From the NCBI GenBank assembly GCA_964017195.1, contig OZ024888.1, positions 13,525,701 through 13,589,700 of the forward strand: 64,000 nt of DNA, given 5' to 3'. Numbering within the stretch: position 1 is the stretch's first letter; the number at the start of each line of letters is the position of its first letter. The notes beneath the pieces were generated by a model that was not told the DNA's origin, did no database searches, and was given only the letters and a program-made list of their open reading frames with translations. The translations under genes were made by a program, and so were the position numbers. The stretch is from Siderastrea radians (Eukaryota; Cnidaria; Anthozoa; Scleractinia; Rhizangiidae). Positions 31,676-44,746 of this stretch are shown here, in pieces.

Positions 31676-33801
31676 AAAAAGGGAGATTGTAGAAAGAAAG
31701 TAAAACAGAGAGATTGCCTAAACCTTGTAAACGACATGAAAACAAAAAGGGAGACTGCAAAAACCTTCTACATAAAAGCCAGATAGGAGTGGGCGGCCTC
31801 AAAGGTAATGATTTTTGTGTCGTTTTGGTCTGAATTAGGGTAAAGTTTTCGAGTTATGGTCTGGAATTGGGTATGGTCTTTAGACGAAGCTACTTTTTAC
31901 TATTTTCATCCCTTGAGAATGGTCTTTTGATTAATATAGAGGATTTGAAGCCCTTCTCAAACGTCTTACGTAAATTGAAGCAGTTCCTAGGTAGTTGCGA
32001 TCCTTTTTGGGACAGTTTTGATAAGGGGCGTTAGATTTTGGGTCAGGCCTGAAACAGGGTAAAAAAAATCACATATTGTGCTCCGAAATAGTGTAATTGT
32101 TTCAAGACATTTGCCGCACATCGCCCACCGAGATTTTAGGGGTTCCTCCCCACCCCCCCTCCCCCCACCCAAAGCTAAGTTTTTAACACCCACTTCAAGA
32201 TGGGGGACATCTGCGTTTTTCATTATCTTGAACAACCTATTCACATGTTTAAAATTAAGCACTGTTTTACTGTTTGGCTTCAGCAACAAGTCGCAGTTTG
32301 TGTGTAGACGAATATTTGGTTAATTATTAAAAACTAACATTTCGGTAGTGCCAGTTGAGAGAAGCAACAGAGAATTGATTTAAATCCAACTAATCTGTGA
32401 ATTTTGAAGACAGATTGTTTTTCTTTAAAAACGTTTTTCGGCCGCCAGTTTGAAGTGGGCGTAACAAAAACATTGCCCGGTACCGGTACTGCTTAGAAGA
32501 GGATTGTGGATAAGCAAAAACAAAAGAAATTGAGCGTGATACAAAAACGCTGCAAAACTAGCCCTTCTCGTGAACAGGAGTCTACATTATTCGTTTTCTT
32601 TTTTGGTTTTAACACACAGACGAGAATCTCTTTAAGTACGGTTTTTTCCTTTTGAATTTCCACTAAAACCTGTTTGTCAGAGGTATTTCATGCGAACGTA
32701 GGTGTACACCCTTTGAATTTCGTTCTACTGGCCTCTGCTGGTACATTGCGATGCGAACTAACCTCACCAAGTTAAATAATCGACCGTTTCCTCAGCGAAT
32801 TTAGTTAGCATTTTCATGGAAAATCTCTAAATTACGTGAAAACAACACAGAACTGCAAAAACGCTGTTTTTTCAGGGCATGTTATTTTTAGCGTTCGTGT
32901 ACACTAAGTAGTAAACGTCCGCTGACCACAATTCGTGCTCATTCGGGAAGGCAGCACAATCTTTTTAACGGTCGAGCGAGCTAGTATAGGACAAACCAAC
33001 GTGCAAACGGCTTTCAATCTGATGGAAATTCAATGCAAATAATATGGAAGAACCACTTTTCCTTCGTCTATGGCTCGTACATCATTTCAGGTATGTTTTT
33101 TTTTTACTCTTGGTTGGTAAATGTTTGTAGTCAGTTATATTTCTCACGCGGTCCGCTCGATCCACGAGGACTTAGTATTATTTAAATAGAGGGTCATTGA
33201 ATTGAATTAATTGTCTTGATTCGATGCTTTTGTCTTGCATTTAACTTAAATAATGTTCTTTAATAGTTGTGTATCACATAAGTTATTGTAAGAACCTTTT
33301 GCCCCCATGTCCTCTGAATTCCATGATGATTAATCCCCATTCCTGCAGAATTGCCGTTTTCTCTCCAAGTTCCCGTTGGCTTTGGGCAACATTAGCTACT
33401 TAGATAACTTTGCTTTTCAATTAAGGGCTGTCAATTAGCTATTAGTCACATGTTCATATGCATATAAAGAAACCCAATTGCCTTTTGAGTAAATAATTAT
33501 TAATAGCAACAAAAGATAAGTTCATCCATAACACTGATCTATACTCCGCCGTAACACATGTTAGGCATTATGGCTCTTAATACAGTAAAACTATGAAAAC
33601 CCTGAACACTTGAATTATTTTTGGACTGTTATTATGTCGGGAAAGAAAACCAATCAGATACAAGAAATTTGTGGTTTGCATTGATTTCACACCTGATTGG
33701 TCGGTCATGGCACAGTGAACATTTCAAGATAATTCTTACTGTTCATGGTTTTATTAGTCACATGTTAATCATAGCCCTGAGGAATAACACGGTATGCTTC
33801 G
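31676..33801. other. CACTA-like interior with R2 repeat and a possible first exon
   Basis: 31790-32110 is a diverged copy of the GGGTATGG repeat R2. 33044-33090 reads ATGGAAGAACCACTTTTCCT... for 15 codons (MEEPLFLRLWLVHHF) and then GTATGT, a consensus donor. It would be a short first exon, but no acceptor or second exon was found, so support is weak. Nothing else is recognisable. Confidence 0.3.
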
Positions 33802-34198
33802 GTGTGTTTATGCCAGGATCTCCGCAAACTGAGCCAGCATGGCTAAGCAGGCCAGTTTGGCTCATTGGCCTCTTAAGGTCCAGTAATACGGGCAACATTT
33901 TTGTGCAGCCTTCCTCGCAACAATGTTGTGTTGCAAGTTGAGATTGTTTGTTGCACGTATTACCACCTCTGCACATAACAAATTTTCATGTTGCAAAAAG
34001 TAGAAGCAACAAATTTGTTGTGCAAAAAGGTGTTAATATGTGTAAGAAACAATCTCAACTTGCAACGCAACATTGTTGCACAAAAAGTTTTACAAAAATG
34101 TTGCTTGTATTACTGGGCCTTAAGAGGCCAATGAGCCAAACTGGCCTGGTTAGCCATGCTGGCTCAGTTTGCAGAGATCCTGGCATAAACACACCTCA
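33802..34198. mobile_element. Palindromic MITE, about 400 bp, inside the CACTA-like element
   Basis: The arms of about 155 bp (33802-33960 and 34040-34198) are inverted: GTTTATGCCAGGATCTCCGC against GCAGAGATCCTGGCATAAAC, CTGAGCCAGCATGGCTAAGC against its complement, and the inner CAGTAATACGGGCAACATTT against AAATGTTGCTTGTATTACTG. Confidence 0.9.
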
Positions 34199-35884
34199 CA
34201 CACTTTGCAGTTACATAAGAAAATCTTAGTCCAGTTAGCTGCGATCCTGGTAAGGCAATGCTGGGATCCCAGGTAGCCAGGTAGAAAATTTTTAGTGTAA
34301 GGGTGTATGCTCAGCAAACTGGGCATACATGTACACTTCCTTGTGATTCACTTTTGCTTCAGAACATGACAGCTCACCAGTAAGTCGATAATTTTCTTCT
34401 CTTTCTATATAACACATAAAAGTTCATTACACCTTAAGGCTGAACCCAGATAAATTTGTATAAGAAGAGTACGGATTGGGTGCATCCTCACCCTTGGGGG
34501 GGGGGGGGTACTCAATAAAGTTTCATACGGAGAGGCTCTGTCTGGAGGTTCAAACCCTTCCCTTTTAATATACTAATTTTTACCAAAATGGTACCGAGAG
34601 CAAAATTTGCACCCTTTTGCTATACCTCAAGGATAAACCAAAACCATAGAATTTTCTTTAATTGCCTAATTTTCCCCGGGCTTTCAGTCGTTCTGGTTCA
34701 GCTACTCAAAGGTTGCAAGCTTTTGTGTGTTTCGTGTTGTCATTTCTACAGAAATTTGGCACGCTTTCCCAAACTTTTCTTTAAGCCACCATCTTGTCCA
34801 CTTTTCAGTTGATTTTGTAACCTTTTCTTATACTAAAATGACAATTTTTTCCTACCCTTTAGTAAACTGTGAGCTTAAAAAAGTCACCACCTTTGGCCAG
34901 AGCCTCCCCGTAAAACCATAAATAGGCAGTACCCCGCTTCCCCCCAGGATCCTCACTTGAAAATGTGTGGTAACCTAATATAATATTCTAGATTGACTGA
35001 CTGGTATGATTTTTTTTGGGTATTTGTAGGTGTGATTCCATTTGAGACAAAAAGTATTAATACTTAGGGGCAAAAGGAACAATTTCAGGGTGAGTAAAGA
35101 TAACAAAAAGATGGAAAATAAGGATGACAGTTTGACTCCCAAATGCGGATGAATCAGACACCATTGCTTGCATAATCTTGTGGTTTGGGAGGGAGAATTC
35201 CCCTTTTGTGGGCATGTCACAAATTATTTAATAGTATTTTACATGTAATGTAGTGCACTGATAGAGAAAAAGAGATGATGAAGATGACAAATTATATGTG
35301 TGTGTCCCCCATACATGCCCCATACCATAGGCTTTCCAGCTTAAGTTACTTTAATTTGGACCAACCACAGCCAGCAGGTGCATATTACATTACATGTAAT
35401 TGCAAAGTGAAGTTAAAAAGATTGTTGGGCTACACTAGAACTGTACTTGAATCTCAGCTGCTTAGATATGAGCACTTTCTTAGCTGTTGAAATCATTCTT
35501 GTGTTTCTTAAATCTCCTTATGTTAATATTAATGATCCAAAACAATTGCATTTGTGTATTTATTACAAATGTAATATACTGGTTATGGCAGTAGGCCAAA
35601 AAGAAAAGCTTAACAAATAAACAACATCTCACTTCTAGCTGTCTTTATTCAGTCGAGGTTTGACAGTTATTCTTGTTATTCTTGGCAAAACAGGAACAAC
35701 TGAATAGTGAATTTGCAGTACAGTAGTGGCACCAGTTAACATCTTTCTGGTTAAGGCTTCCAATTCTTCTCAAGGACGGTGTCTTGTTTTGTTACTGCGC
35801 ATACCCTCTGCGCATCTCAGGATATTCAGGGTAATAAATCCATGACTACCGTCTTGAATGTAACAAATCTAATCGCTGTCCATA
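34199..35884. other. CACTA-like interior, no gene
   Basis: There is a G-run at 34496-34508. 34500-34930 resembles repeat R2 (ACCAAAATGG, CAAAATTTGCACCC). 35385 has a short TTACATTACATGTAA palindrome. No supported gene. Confidence 0.5.
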
Positions 35885-37513
35885 TAGGTAGGTTAAGTCA
35901 GTGTAGTGAGCATAGTTGGTGTAGTTGGTGTAGTCAGTGTAGTCACTGTAGTTCGTGTAGCTGGTGTAGTCAGTATAGTTGGTGTTAAAGGTGTAGTCAT
36001 TGTAGTCTATGTAGTTAATTTAGTCAGTGTAGTTGGGGTGGTCAGTGTTGTCGTGACTACACTGACTACACCCACTACACCAGCTGACTACACCGACTAC
36101 TCTGACTACGCTGACTAGTACACCGACTACACCGGCTACGCTGACTACACCGACTACACTGACTACGCTGACTACACCGACTACACTGACTACACTGACT
36201 ACGCTGACTACACCGACTACACTGACTACGCTGACTACACCGACTACGCTGACTACACCGGCTACACTGACTACACCGGCTACACTGACTACACCGACTG
36301 CACTGACTACGCTGACTAGTACACCGACTACACTGACTACACCGAATACACGGACTACGCTGACTACACCGACTACACTGGCCACACCGACTACACTGAC
36401 TACATCAACTACACTGACTACACCCACTACACCAACTGACTACACCGACTACTCTGACCACGCTGACCAGTACACTAACTACACCGACGACACTGATTAC
36501 ACTCGTCTGACTACACCGACTACACTGACTACGCTAACTACACCGACTACGCTGACTACACCGACTACACTGACTACACCGACTACACTGACTACGCTGA
36601 CTAGTACACCGACTACACTGACTACACTGACTACACGGACTACACTGACTACACCGACTACACTGACTACACTGACTAGTACACCGACTACACTGACTAC
36701 ACCGACTACACTGACTACACTGAATACACGGACTGCGCTGACTACACCGACTACACTGGCCACACCGACTACACTGACTACATCAACTACACTGACTACA
36801 CCCACTACACTAACTGACTACACCGACTACTCTGACCACGCTGACTAGTACACCAACTACACCGACTACACTGGCTACGCTGACTACACCGACGACACTG
36901 ACTATGCTGACTACACCGACTACACTGACTACACCGACTACGCTGACTACACCGACTACACTGACTACACCGACTACACTGACTACGCTGACTAGTACAC
37001 CGACTACACTGACTACACCGACTACACGGACTACGCTGACTACACCGACTACACTGGCCACACCAACTACACTGACTACATCAACTACACTGACTACACC
37101 CACTACACCAACTGACTACTCTGACCACGCTGACTAGCACACCAGCTACACCGACTACACTGGCTACGCTGACTACACCGACGACACTGACTACGCTGAC
37201 TACACCGACTACACTGACTACACCGACTACGCTGACTACACCGACTACGCTGACTACACCGACTACACCGACTACACTGACTATGCTGACTACACTGACT
37301 ACGCTGACTACACCAACTACACCAACTACACCGACTACACTGACTACACCAACTACACCGACTACACGGACTACGCTGACTACACCGACTATACCGGCCA
37401 CACCGACTACACTGACTACATCGACTACACTGACTACACACGACTACACACGACTACACTGACTACACCAACTACACTGACTACACATGACTACACTTAC
37501 TACAGTGACTACA
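35885..37513. repeat. GACTACAC(C/T) minisatellite, about 1.63 kb, with orientation switch
   Basis: 9- and 18-bp units of GACTACACTGACTACACC fill the region. From 35885 to about 36050 the units are on the opposite strand (GTAGTCAGTGTAGTTGG). At about 36050-36060 they flip, giving an inverted junction. A longer-order unit is marked by GGCCACACC followed by GACTACATCAACTACACTG and GTACAC, recurring near 36381, 36758, 37057 and 37396 (spacing about 380, 300, 340 bp). Because the unit is a multiple of three and stop-free, it gives long VVGVVS-type minus ORFs and a Thr-rich plus ORF; I treat these as artefacts. Confidence 0.95.
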
Positions 37514-39257
37514 ACTTCAACAAACTACACTACATACAGCAAATACATTCGCTCTTTCAATTGCATGAGATAGAGATAGACTATGAAATGTATATTCGTG
37601 ACAGTAGTCATGGATGCATTACCATTCAGGTTTTTTAAGGAATTTGCCCCCTTATACCAAATTTTTTGTGTGGTTTAAGACTATGTGGAAACAGCAGATC
37701 TTAGCAAGGGCTTCCAATAACCCTTGCTAAGATGCACCTTTTCCCCATAGTCATAACCTTTGCAAAAAATACATCTGTATTAATTAGGAGGCACCATCCT
37801 TAAGAAAAATTAACCTATCAACATGTTTGTCACATATGGTGGGTCAGATTTGTTGTATTACCACTATATTTTAGTACCAGTCTACTGGGACACGAGTTAC
37901 ATGTACATGCAACTCTGAACCATTATTTTCTTTTATAAACCTGAAGTGCTCTCATGTGCTTGCCTTTCCTTTTTTGTTTTGTACGATTTCAAAAGACTGG
38001 CCATATGAGCCTTTGAGACCGCCATGTTTGCTGACAAAGTGACGGTCAATTCTCTCAAGAAGGGGGTGGGGAAGAGATAATATTCGAACCACCATTTTGC
38101 ACACAGACAAGACCCTGGTGACAAATGAAGTCTTTCTTAATGAAAACAAAGTAATATTGTTACTTGGTTTCAAAACAATGGACATAACGTACAGCAGAGA
38201 ACAATAGAGGCATTTTTCAATGAAGGGAAAAGAACTACAGGACATCACTTGAAACTGTCTTAACTATCCATAATTAACTAAACTATCGCGATTGTCATCG
38301 ATAGTTGAATTTTGCAATCAATGCGTCGCTATTGGAACACTCCAATCGCAATGCATTGATAGTTCGATCTATTGTTACACTCCTATGCATGTTAGGAGTC
38401 TATGCTACTTTTCATCCTGTACAATGTCTTACAAGGTAGTGATAAAAATATTGTCATTTGCCAACAATACACATATAGCCCAGAACCTCATATGGGGTCA
38501 CTTTTTAACGCTTCCATTATGTTCAATTCAGTTAAGTGTTATTATACATATTATCTTCTCAGGCTGTGGTTGGTACATGTAGATGTACCTGATGAATAGC
38601 ACATGCATGGGGATACACCCTTATATCTTCAAAATATTAGTCAAAGTAAAGATGTTGCATTCTTAGCTAGGGTAGGGAATGAAAGAGCTATATGAAACTT
38701 GAACCGAAATGTTTAAAGGTGTTCTTAAGTTAAACTCAGATCATTACTGCTTACTGTTTGCATTTTTTTGTTATTTCCACAGGTCTCAAGATACAAAGCG
38801 AATACCAAAACAAAAACAAAATAAAATACATGCAGTGGCTTAAGCAATATAAATAGCCAAGGGCATCACAAGGATTACTACAGAGTATTTTTAATGTCGT
38901 CACTTTTTGATACCCATAAGCGGTATCAATCACACAGATGTAGATTCATTAGCTTAGGTGATGCCGCTGGTGCTTGTTGGTGTAACCAATGTGCCTGCGT
39001 TATTTTTGCATTACTTTTCTTAAATGTCTATTTTAAAAGCCCTTTTTGAAGGCATGTATCCATGCCTGTTATGAATTCATACAGTGTAGTGGTTGTAGAC
39101 CAGTGTGTTGATGCAAACCTACTGAGAAGGTCTGCTTTTTAGGTTTTCTATGGTGGAATAGTTCAACACGTTGTTTCTTCAACAATAAAGATTACAGAAA
39201 AGGCTTTTTGTCTGTCATCTCACTACATGGTCTACAATGTAGTCGTCCTTTTTCAAT
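37514..39257. other. CACTA-like interior, no gene
   Basis: 37720-37800 shares a short block with 24370-24440. 38285-38365 has an imperfect inverted pair around ATCGATAGTTGAA / TTGATAGTTCGATC. ORFs at 37933-38582 have no recognisable motif. Confidence 0.45.
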
Positions 39258-41362
39258 TTACATGATATTTGCAGGCTCCTTTATTCGATTTACATGCTTT
39301 TTACAGGCTCCTTTATTCGATTTACATTGTATTGACAGGCTCCTTTATTCGATTTACAGGAAAATTTACAGGCTCCTTTATTCGACTTACATGATATTTA
39401 CAGGCTCCTTTATTCGATTTACATGGTTTTTACAGGCTCTTTTATTCTATTTACATGAAAATTTACAGGCTCCTTAATTTGATTTACATGATATTTACAG
39501 GCTCCTTTATTCGATTTACAGGCTCCTTTATTCGATTTACATGGTATTTACAGGCTGCTTTATTTGATTTACATGAAAATTTACAGGCTCCTTTATTCGA
39601 TTTACATGGTATTTACAGGCTCCTTTATTTGATTTACATGAAAATTTACAGGCTCCTTTATTCGATTTACAGGCTCCTTTATTCGATTTACATGGTATTT
39701 ACAGGCTCCTTTATTCGATTTACATGAAAATTTACAGGCTCCTTAATTTGATTTACATGATATTTACAGGCTCCTTTATTCGATTTACAGGCTCCTTTAT
39801 TCGATTTACATGTTATTTACAGGCTCCTTTATTTGATTTACGTGAAAATTTACAGGCTCCTTTATTCGATTTACATGGTATTTACAGGCTCCTTTATTCG
39901 ATTTACATGAAAATTTACAGGCTCCTTAATTTGATTTACATGATATTTACAGGCTCCTTTATTCGATTTACATGGTATTTACAGGCTCCTTTATTTGATT
40001 TACATGAAAATTTACAGGCTCCTTTATTCGATTTACAGGCTCCTTTATTCGATTTACATGGTATTTACAGGCTGCTTTATTTGATTTACATGAAAATTTA
40101 CAGGCTCCTTTATTCGATTTACATGGTATTTACAGGCTCCTTTATTTGATTTACATGAAAATTTACAGGCTCCTTTATTCGATTTACAGGCTCCTTTATT
40201 CGATTTACATGGTATTTACAGGCTCCTTTATTCGATTTACATGAAAATTTACAGGCTCCTTAATTTGATTTACATGATATTTACAGGCTCCTTTATTCGA
40301 TTTACAGGCTCCTTTATTCGATTTACATGTTATTTACAGGCTCCTTTATTTGATTTACGTGAAAATTTACAGGCTCCTTTATTCGATTTACATGGTATTT
40401 ACAGGCTCCTTTATTCGATTTACATGAAAATTTACAGGCTCCTTAATTTGATTTACATGATATTTACAGGCTCCTTTATTCGATTTACATGGTATTTACA
40501 GGCTCCTTTATTTGATTTACATGAACATTTACAGGCTCCTTTATTCGATTTACAGGCTCCTTTATTCGATTTACAGGCTCCTTTATTCGATTTACATGGT
40601 ATTTACAGGCTCCTTTATTCGATTTACATGAAAATTTACAGGCTCCTTAATTTGATTTACATGTTATTTACAGGCTCCTTTATTCGATTTACAGGCTCCT
40701 TTATTTGATTTACATGGTATTTACAGGCTGCTTTATTTGATTTACATGAAAATTTACAGGCTCCTTTATTCGATTTACATGGTATTTACAGGCTCCTTTA
40801 TTTGATTTACATGAAAATTTACAGGCTCCTTTATTCCATTTACATGATATTTACAGGCTCCTTTATTAGATTTACATGAAAATTTACAGGCCCCTTTATT
40901 CGATTTACATGGTATTTACAGGCTCCTTTATTCGATTTACATGATATTTACAGGCTCCTTTATTCGAATTACATGATATTTACAGGCTCCTTTATTCGAT
41001 TTACATGATATTTACAGGCTCCTTTATTCGATTTACATGAACATTTACAGGCCCCTTTATTCGATTTACATGATATTTGTAGGCTCCTTCATTCGATTTG
41101 CATGAAATTTACAGGCTCCTTAAAACCATTACATGTTATTTACAGGTAACCTTTAGTCGATTTACATGCTATTTACATGGTTTATGTCCCTTGGTTTGAG
41201 AAATTTACAGGATCGTCTTCATAATTTACATGTTTCACTTAAAATATTTACATGTTTTTTACAGGAATATCTCAAAACATGTAAATGGGTAAAAAGTATG
41301 GAAATTACCATTTACAGTATCTTTTTGACGATTTACATGTTATTTACATGTTTTTTACATAC
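39258..41362. repeat. Expanded right subterminal array of the CACTA-like element
   Basis: About 2.1 kb of units TTTACAGGCTCCTTTATTCGA followed by TTTACATG(G/A)(T/A)AT, i.e. roughly 33-bp units, with occasional shortened units lacking the TTTACATG half. Blocks recur at longer period: the segment from 39724 is repeated almost unchanged 517 bp later at 40241, and the start of that pattern is also at 39455. Towards 41100-41362 the units decay into plain ATTTACATG motifs, mirroring the left end. Plus-strand ORFs of up to 155 codons here are low-complexity by-products. Confidence 0.95.
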
Positions 41363-41411
41363 TATGTAAATTTTCAACTTTTCCAGTGATAGCTGTATAC
41401 GCATACACAGT

Positions 41412-41700
41412 AATTTCAGAAGATCTGTTTCAGCCCAAAAATGGCAAATTAGCCCTGTGGACCCTGGGGATGACACAGCCCAAGGTGGGGCTATTTCAGC
41501 CACAGCTGGGACAAAACTAACCCAATGAAAGCCGAAACAGCACACAGTGGGACCTAATTTGGCCCTTTGGTGCCAGCCCAGCCCCTGTAAATAGGGCTAT
41601 TATGGCCTTAATTAGAGAGCCAAGTTAGCCCCAAAAATGACACTGTGATTTTACTCATCGAAACGGCCCCATTTTGGGGGCTGAAACAGAACTTCTGAAT
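41412..41700. mobile_element. Palindromic MITE, about 289 bp
   Basis: Left TTTCAGAAGATCTGTTTCAG and right CTGAAACAGAACTTCTGAAT are inverted, as are the adjacent CCCAAAAATGG / CCATTTTGGGG. It lies directly next to the right end of the CACTA-like element. Confidence 0.8.
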
Positions 41701-41848
41701 TCACAATGCAGGAATGTTAAGAATTGTGCAAGTGGTTCAAAACATTTGGAGTGATGGACATCCCACTGGCTTTGAGAACTCAAATTTATTGATAAAGGGT
41801 CTTTTCGTGTACGAAAACATTAGAATCTTGGCACACTTCTGCTATTAA
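41701..41848 (+). pseudogene. Penelope-like 3' fragment, part 1 (GIY-YIG end, frameshifted)
   Basis: It matches 29014-29140 at the DNA level (GGAATGTTAAGA, CTTTGAGAACTCA, TTGATAAAGGGTCTTTTC, ACATTAGAATC, GGCACACTT). The GIY-YIG frame is broken. Similarity stops at the TTAA at 41845 and resumes at 46623. Confidence 0.75.
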
Positions 41849-44529
41849 GAGCTCCTGACCAGAAATATCGAGAATCCCACGACAGAAACGAAATTTCATA
41901 TTCCATTTTATTTTACCAAAAATACCTCTTTGGTAAACTATTTTCAAAAATCATATTTAAAAGTTCCTCCGCTTTTTGTTTTTTCCAAAATTTAAATAAG
42001 TTCGAAATACGGCTAGAAGCTCGCTTGCGACCCCCGGAAATAAGGGAAAATCGTGCATTTTTAGCAAGCTCGTACGCAACAATGGAAATCGTTCCCGTTT
42101 TGCCATTTGGCTCATAAGTACATCATTCTTTCCTCTATCTAAAAATGCAAAAATCGGATATAAATTTGTATTTTTAGTCTGCTTGTTGACCTGTTGAAGA
42201 TACTAACCTTGAAGGGTTCAAAGTCAAAGTGAAATTTGGGTCAACTTCAAAGGCTTATAACTGACCTAGCATATGTTTTTCAGACCAAAAACATACATCA
42301 ACTGTAAGCTCAAGCATTCCTATTTACTCTCTGAAAGTGTCGTTTTTGGCCCGCTGAAGGCGACTCGTGGAGAAAAAAAATTGTGCGGGGCATTTTGAGC
42401 ATTTCGGTAGAAAGGCCGCTGTCACGCGAGCCACATCGGTTCCACTAAAGCAGTCACAAAACAAGGTTTCACTGGCTCATCATTTTGAATAGGTAAAAGT
42501 AAAAATATATACTTTTCACTTAGAGGTAACTATGTTATTATGGCTGAGGGGCAGCCCGGTTAACTTGTCTACAATGCAAATTTATTTCATGATAATGTAA
42601 CAATATTATTTGATTGATCCAAACTGATAAACCAAAGATACTCTCACCTTAAGACACCATCTTGTGAATCTCTTGGTCCAGGTTATCACTTCTTTTACCA
42701 GACTTATTGGCTGCAGTAGTCATGACAATTTGTAGATTGAAAAAACAAAAGTTACAACCACGTGAAACTATGCACTTCGTATTCAAATTAGCATAAATGT
42801 GAGACATGAAATCTGAGCTTTTCGTGATAGGCACGATAAAGGATAGCGTGACGCAGTGACTCAGAAAGCTGGAAAACCCAAATGGGCTTAAACCAGGAGC
42901 CCTTACTTAGACATAAATGTTAGTTTTCCGGTAAATAGCCATTTTGAATGTATATATACGAAGTGACACTTCTCTAATGAGGGAAAGGATCGTAACGGTC
43001 AGTTGCAATTTCAAATACTTCAGTAGGGTCCGATCATTTACTGTTAGAGGGCAGTGGGGGGTGGTTGGAAAAAACCGAAATATTCCCGCAAAGCTTTTGT
43101 GGAAGAAAGACCGCAAAAACACCAGGGAAAGAAAATTCAAGCAAAGCTTTTAGTTCCAATAAAAAAAATAATAAAATAAATCATAATCGTAATAACAAAG
43201 CAGAAAAAAGCAAAAATTTAATGATACATCTCTTATCGTCTTTGACCAGTTTTAAATGGACGTGTGAGTGCTATTTTAAGTCTCGTGGGACACATTCAGT
43301 TAACAAAAACGCCACCACAAGAACAACTTGAAACCATTTCTTCTAGTACGCTGGTGTGGGGTACTTTTCTTCTAAGTTTCAAAGGAGGTGTTTACAAGTC
43401 AAAACGCTCGCAGTGAAACTGAGAAAGTCCAAGTTTCCGGTTGCCGTTCTTTGCAAATGCCATCAGCGCAGATGTCGTCGTACTGGTCGTACACAGTGAG
43501 ATGTTCCAGTTGAAACCTTGAGAGGATATCTTGTCTTGCTGTAGTCAAATTGGTTCATTTTATTTTATTTATTTTTTTATGAGGGGAGGTATGCTAGGGG
43601 TCATTTGCAGATTCAGATATTTTATGGTCGGACCATTTATTTTAGAGGGGGTGGTTGGAAAAATAAGAAAAGTTTGATTTGGAAAGCTTTTGTACAAGAA
43701 ACGCTGCAAAAGCTTTGTCGCAAGAAGAAAGTAAAGAACGGTAGCTAATTCGGGAGAATTGTGTATATCTTTTCCAATCGCTGCTAGGCCTTGAACCGTC
43801 GTAGGAAGGTGTGGCCCTTGCTGAAATCTCAACAGCCGTCTGAATCCTTAGGCTTTGCCACACGGATCGAGTTCCAAACGGTTCCGGTTCTGATAGGTCT
43901 TCTGAAACTGCTATCCGTACCGTCAATCCGGTCCAGTAAAGGTCCGGTTTTTGCATCTGCAAAAATGCAGGAACCGGTTCCGGTCCCATATTGGACAGGT
44001 ACTATGTGAACACCTTGACCGGTTCGTTTTGGTTCCAACAGCGTAATTTAGGCTTGGGCATTAGTTAAATTTATCGCGTGGATCAGTGTTGCGTTTTTGA
44101 TTAAACTCATCTAGAAATTTAAAGAGAGACCAAACTACTGTCTGCGATAGCATAAATGCCACATAACTTTTTGTAATTCTGGGTTTAAAGCTTGAAAAGG
44201 TTAAAAGCTTGTGCATTTTGGTTGCGTATTTTGTAATCAGCAGGGATAGGGTAATTTATTATCTGGCCAGAGACCTTTGGCTTCTTTCAATCCATAGATT
44301 CAGCCTTCTTCGATCGTCTTTCACGCGTTTTGGTCTGCCGGTGGATAACTTATTGGTACAAACAGCTGATTTTCTCACGTTGGTCCAGAAGTGGACTGGT
44401 ACCGGACAATTTCTGTACCGGTTCCGTGTGAACAGATGCTCATAAATGAAACGGTCCTACGTGAACAGATCTGGTCTGGTCCAGAACCATTTGGAAACAG
44501 TTCTGTGAGAACATAGCCTAAGACGTTGT

Positions 44530-44746
44530 TCGTAAGTTTGGGAGGGGGTTGGGCCTTAAGAGAAGAAACAAAGAAAGCTTCCCGCTTCGATGATAAAAAA
44601 AAAGAGTCTGCCTCGAAAACAAAGTTCAATATTGGCCATTCATCAAGAAGGAAAGTGGACGCAGAGGCAGTACTGTGGGATGAAATAAGCCAGCTAGGTT
44701 CCGGGGAAGTGCCTGACGGCCCAGCATTAGCCACTGCTTTCTTTTA
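44530..44746 (+). pseudogene. Degraded coding fragment in the loop of the TTAA element
   Basis: A 72-codon frame with KKASRFDDKKKESASKTKF, then GHSSRRKVDAEAV, then SGEVPDGPALATAFF and stop. The pattern SRF..K.KF.(I)G.S.(G/R)RKVD.EAV reminds me of a short module in repeat-encoded cnidarian proteins, but I cannot name it. It is probably the tail of the element's lost transposase. Confidence 0.3.

Larger units (their letters stand above)
30935..41388. mobile_element. Giant CACTA/EnSpm-like element, 10,454 bp
   Basis: The left end CACTGGAAAAGTTGAAAATT(TACAT) and the right end are a perfect 25-bp inverted repeat (30935-30959 and 41364-41388). ATA flanks both sides (30932-30934 and 41389-41391). 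CACTG/CACTA ends, a 3-bp duplication and many short subterminal repeats in opposite orientation at the two ends are the hallmarks of the CACTA superfamily (established knowledge; assignment inferred). No transposase is visible, so it looks non-autonomous. It carries a SINE, a palindromic MITE, an R2 repeat, a 1.6-kb minisatellite and hugely expanded right subterminal repeats. Confidence 0.85.

Noticed and set aside
36020..37441. Long VVGVVS-, Thr- or Cys/Ser-rich ORFs, including a 135-codon frame
   Set aside because: They arise because the 18-bp minisatellite unit is a multiple of three and stop-free; several frames and both strands are open equally.
39208..40708. Overlapping ORFs of 89-155 codons with IYRLLYSIYM repeats
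   Set aside because: Translations of the subterminal array; no start context, no conservation outside the repeat.
39258..41160. Regular repeats of about 30 bp resembling a CRISPR array
   Set aside because: Units are contiguous with no unique spacers, they grade into the transposon's subterminal motifs, and the context is eukaryotic.
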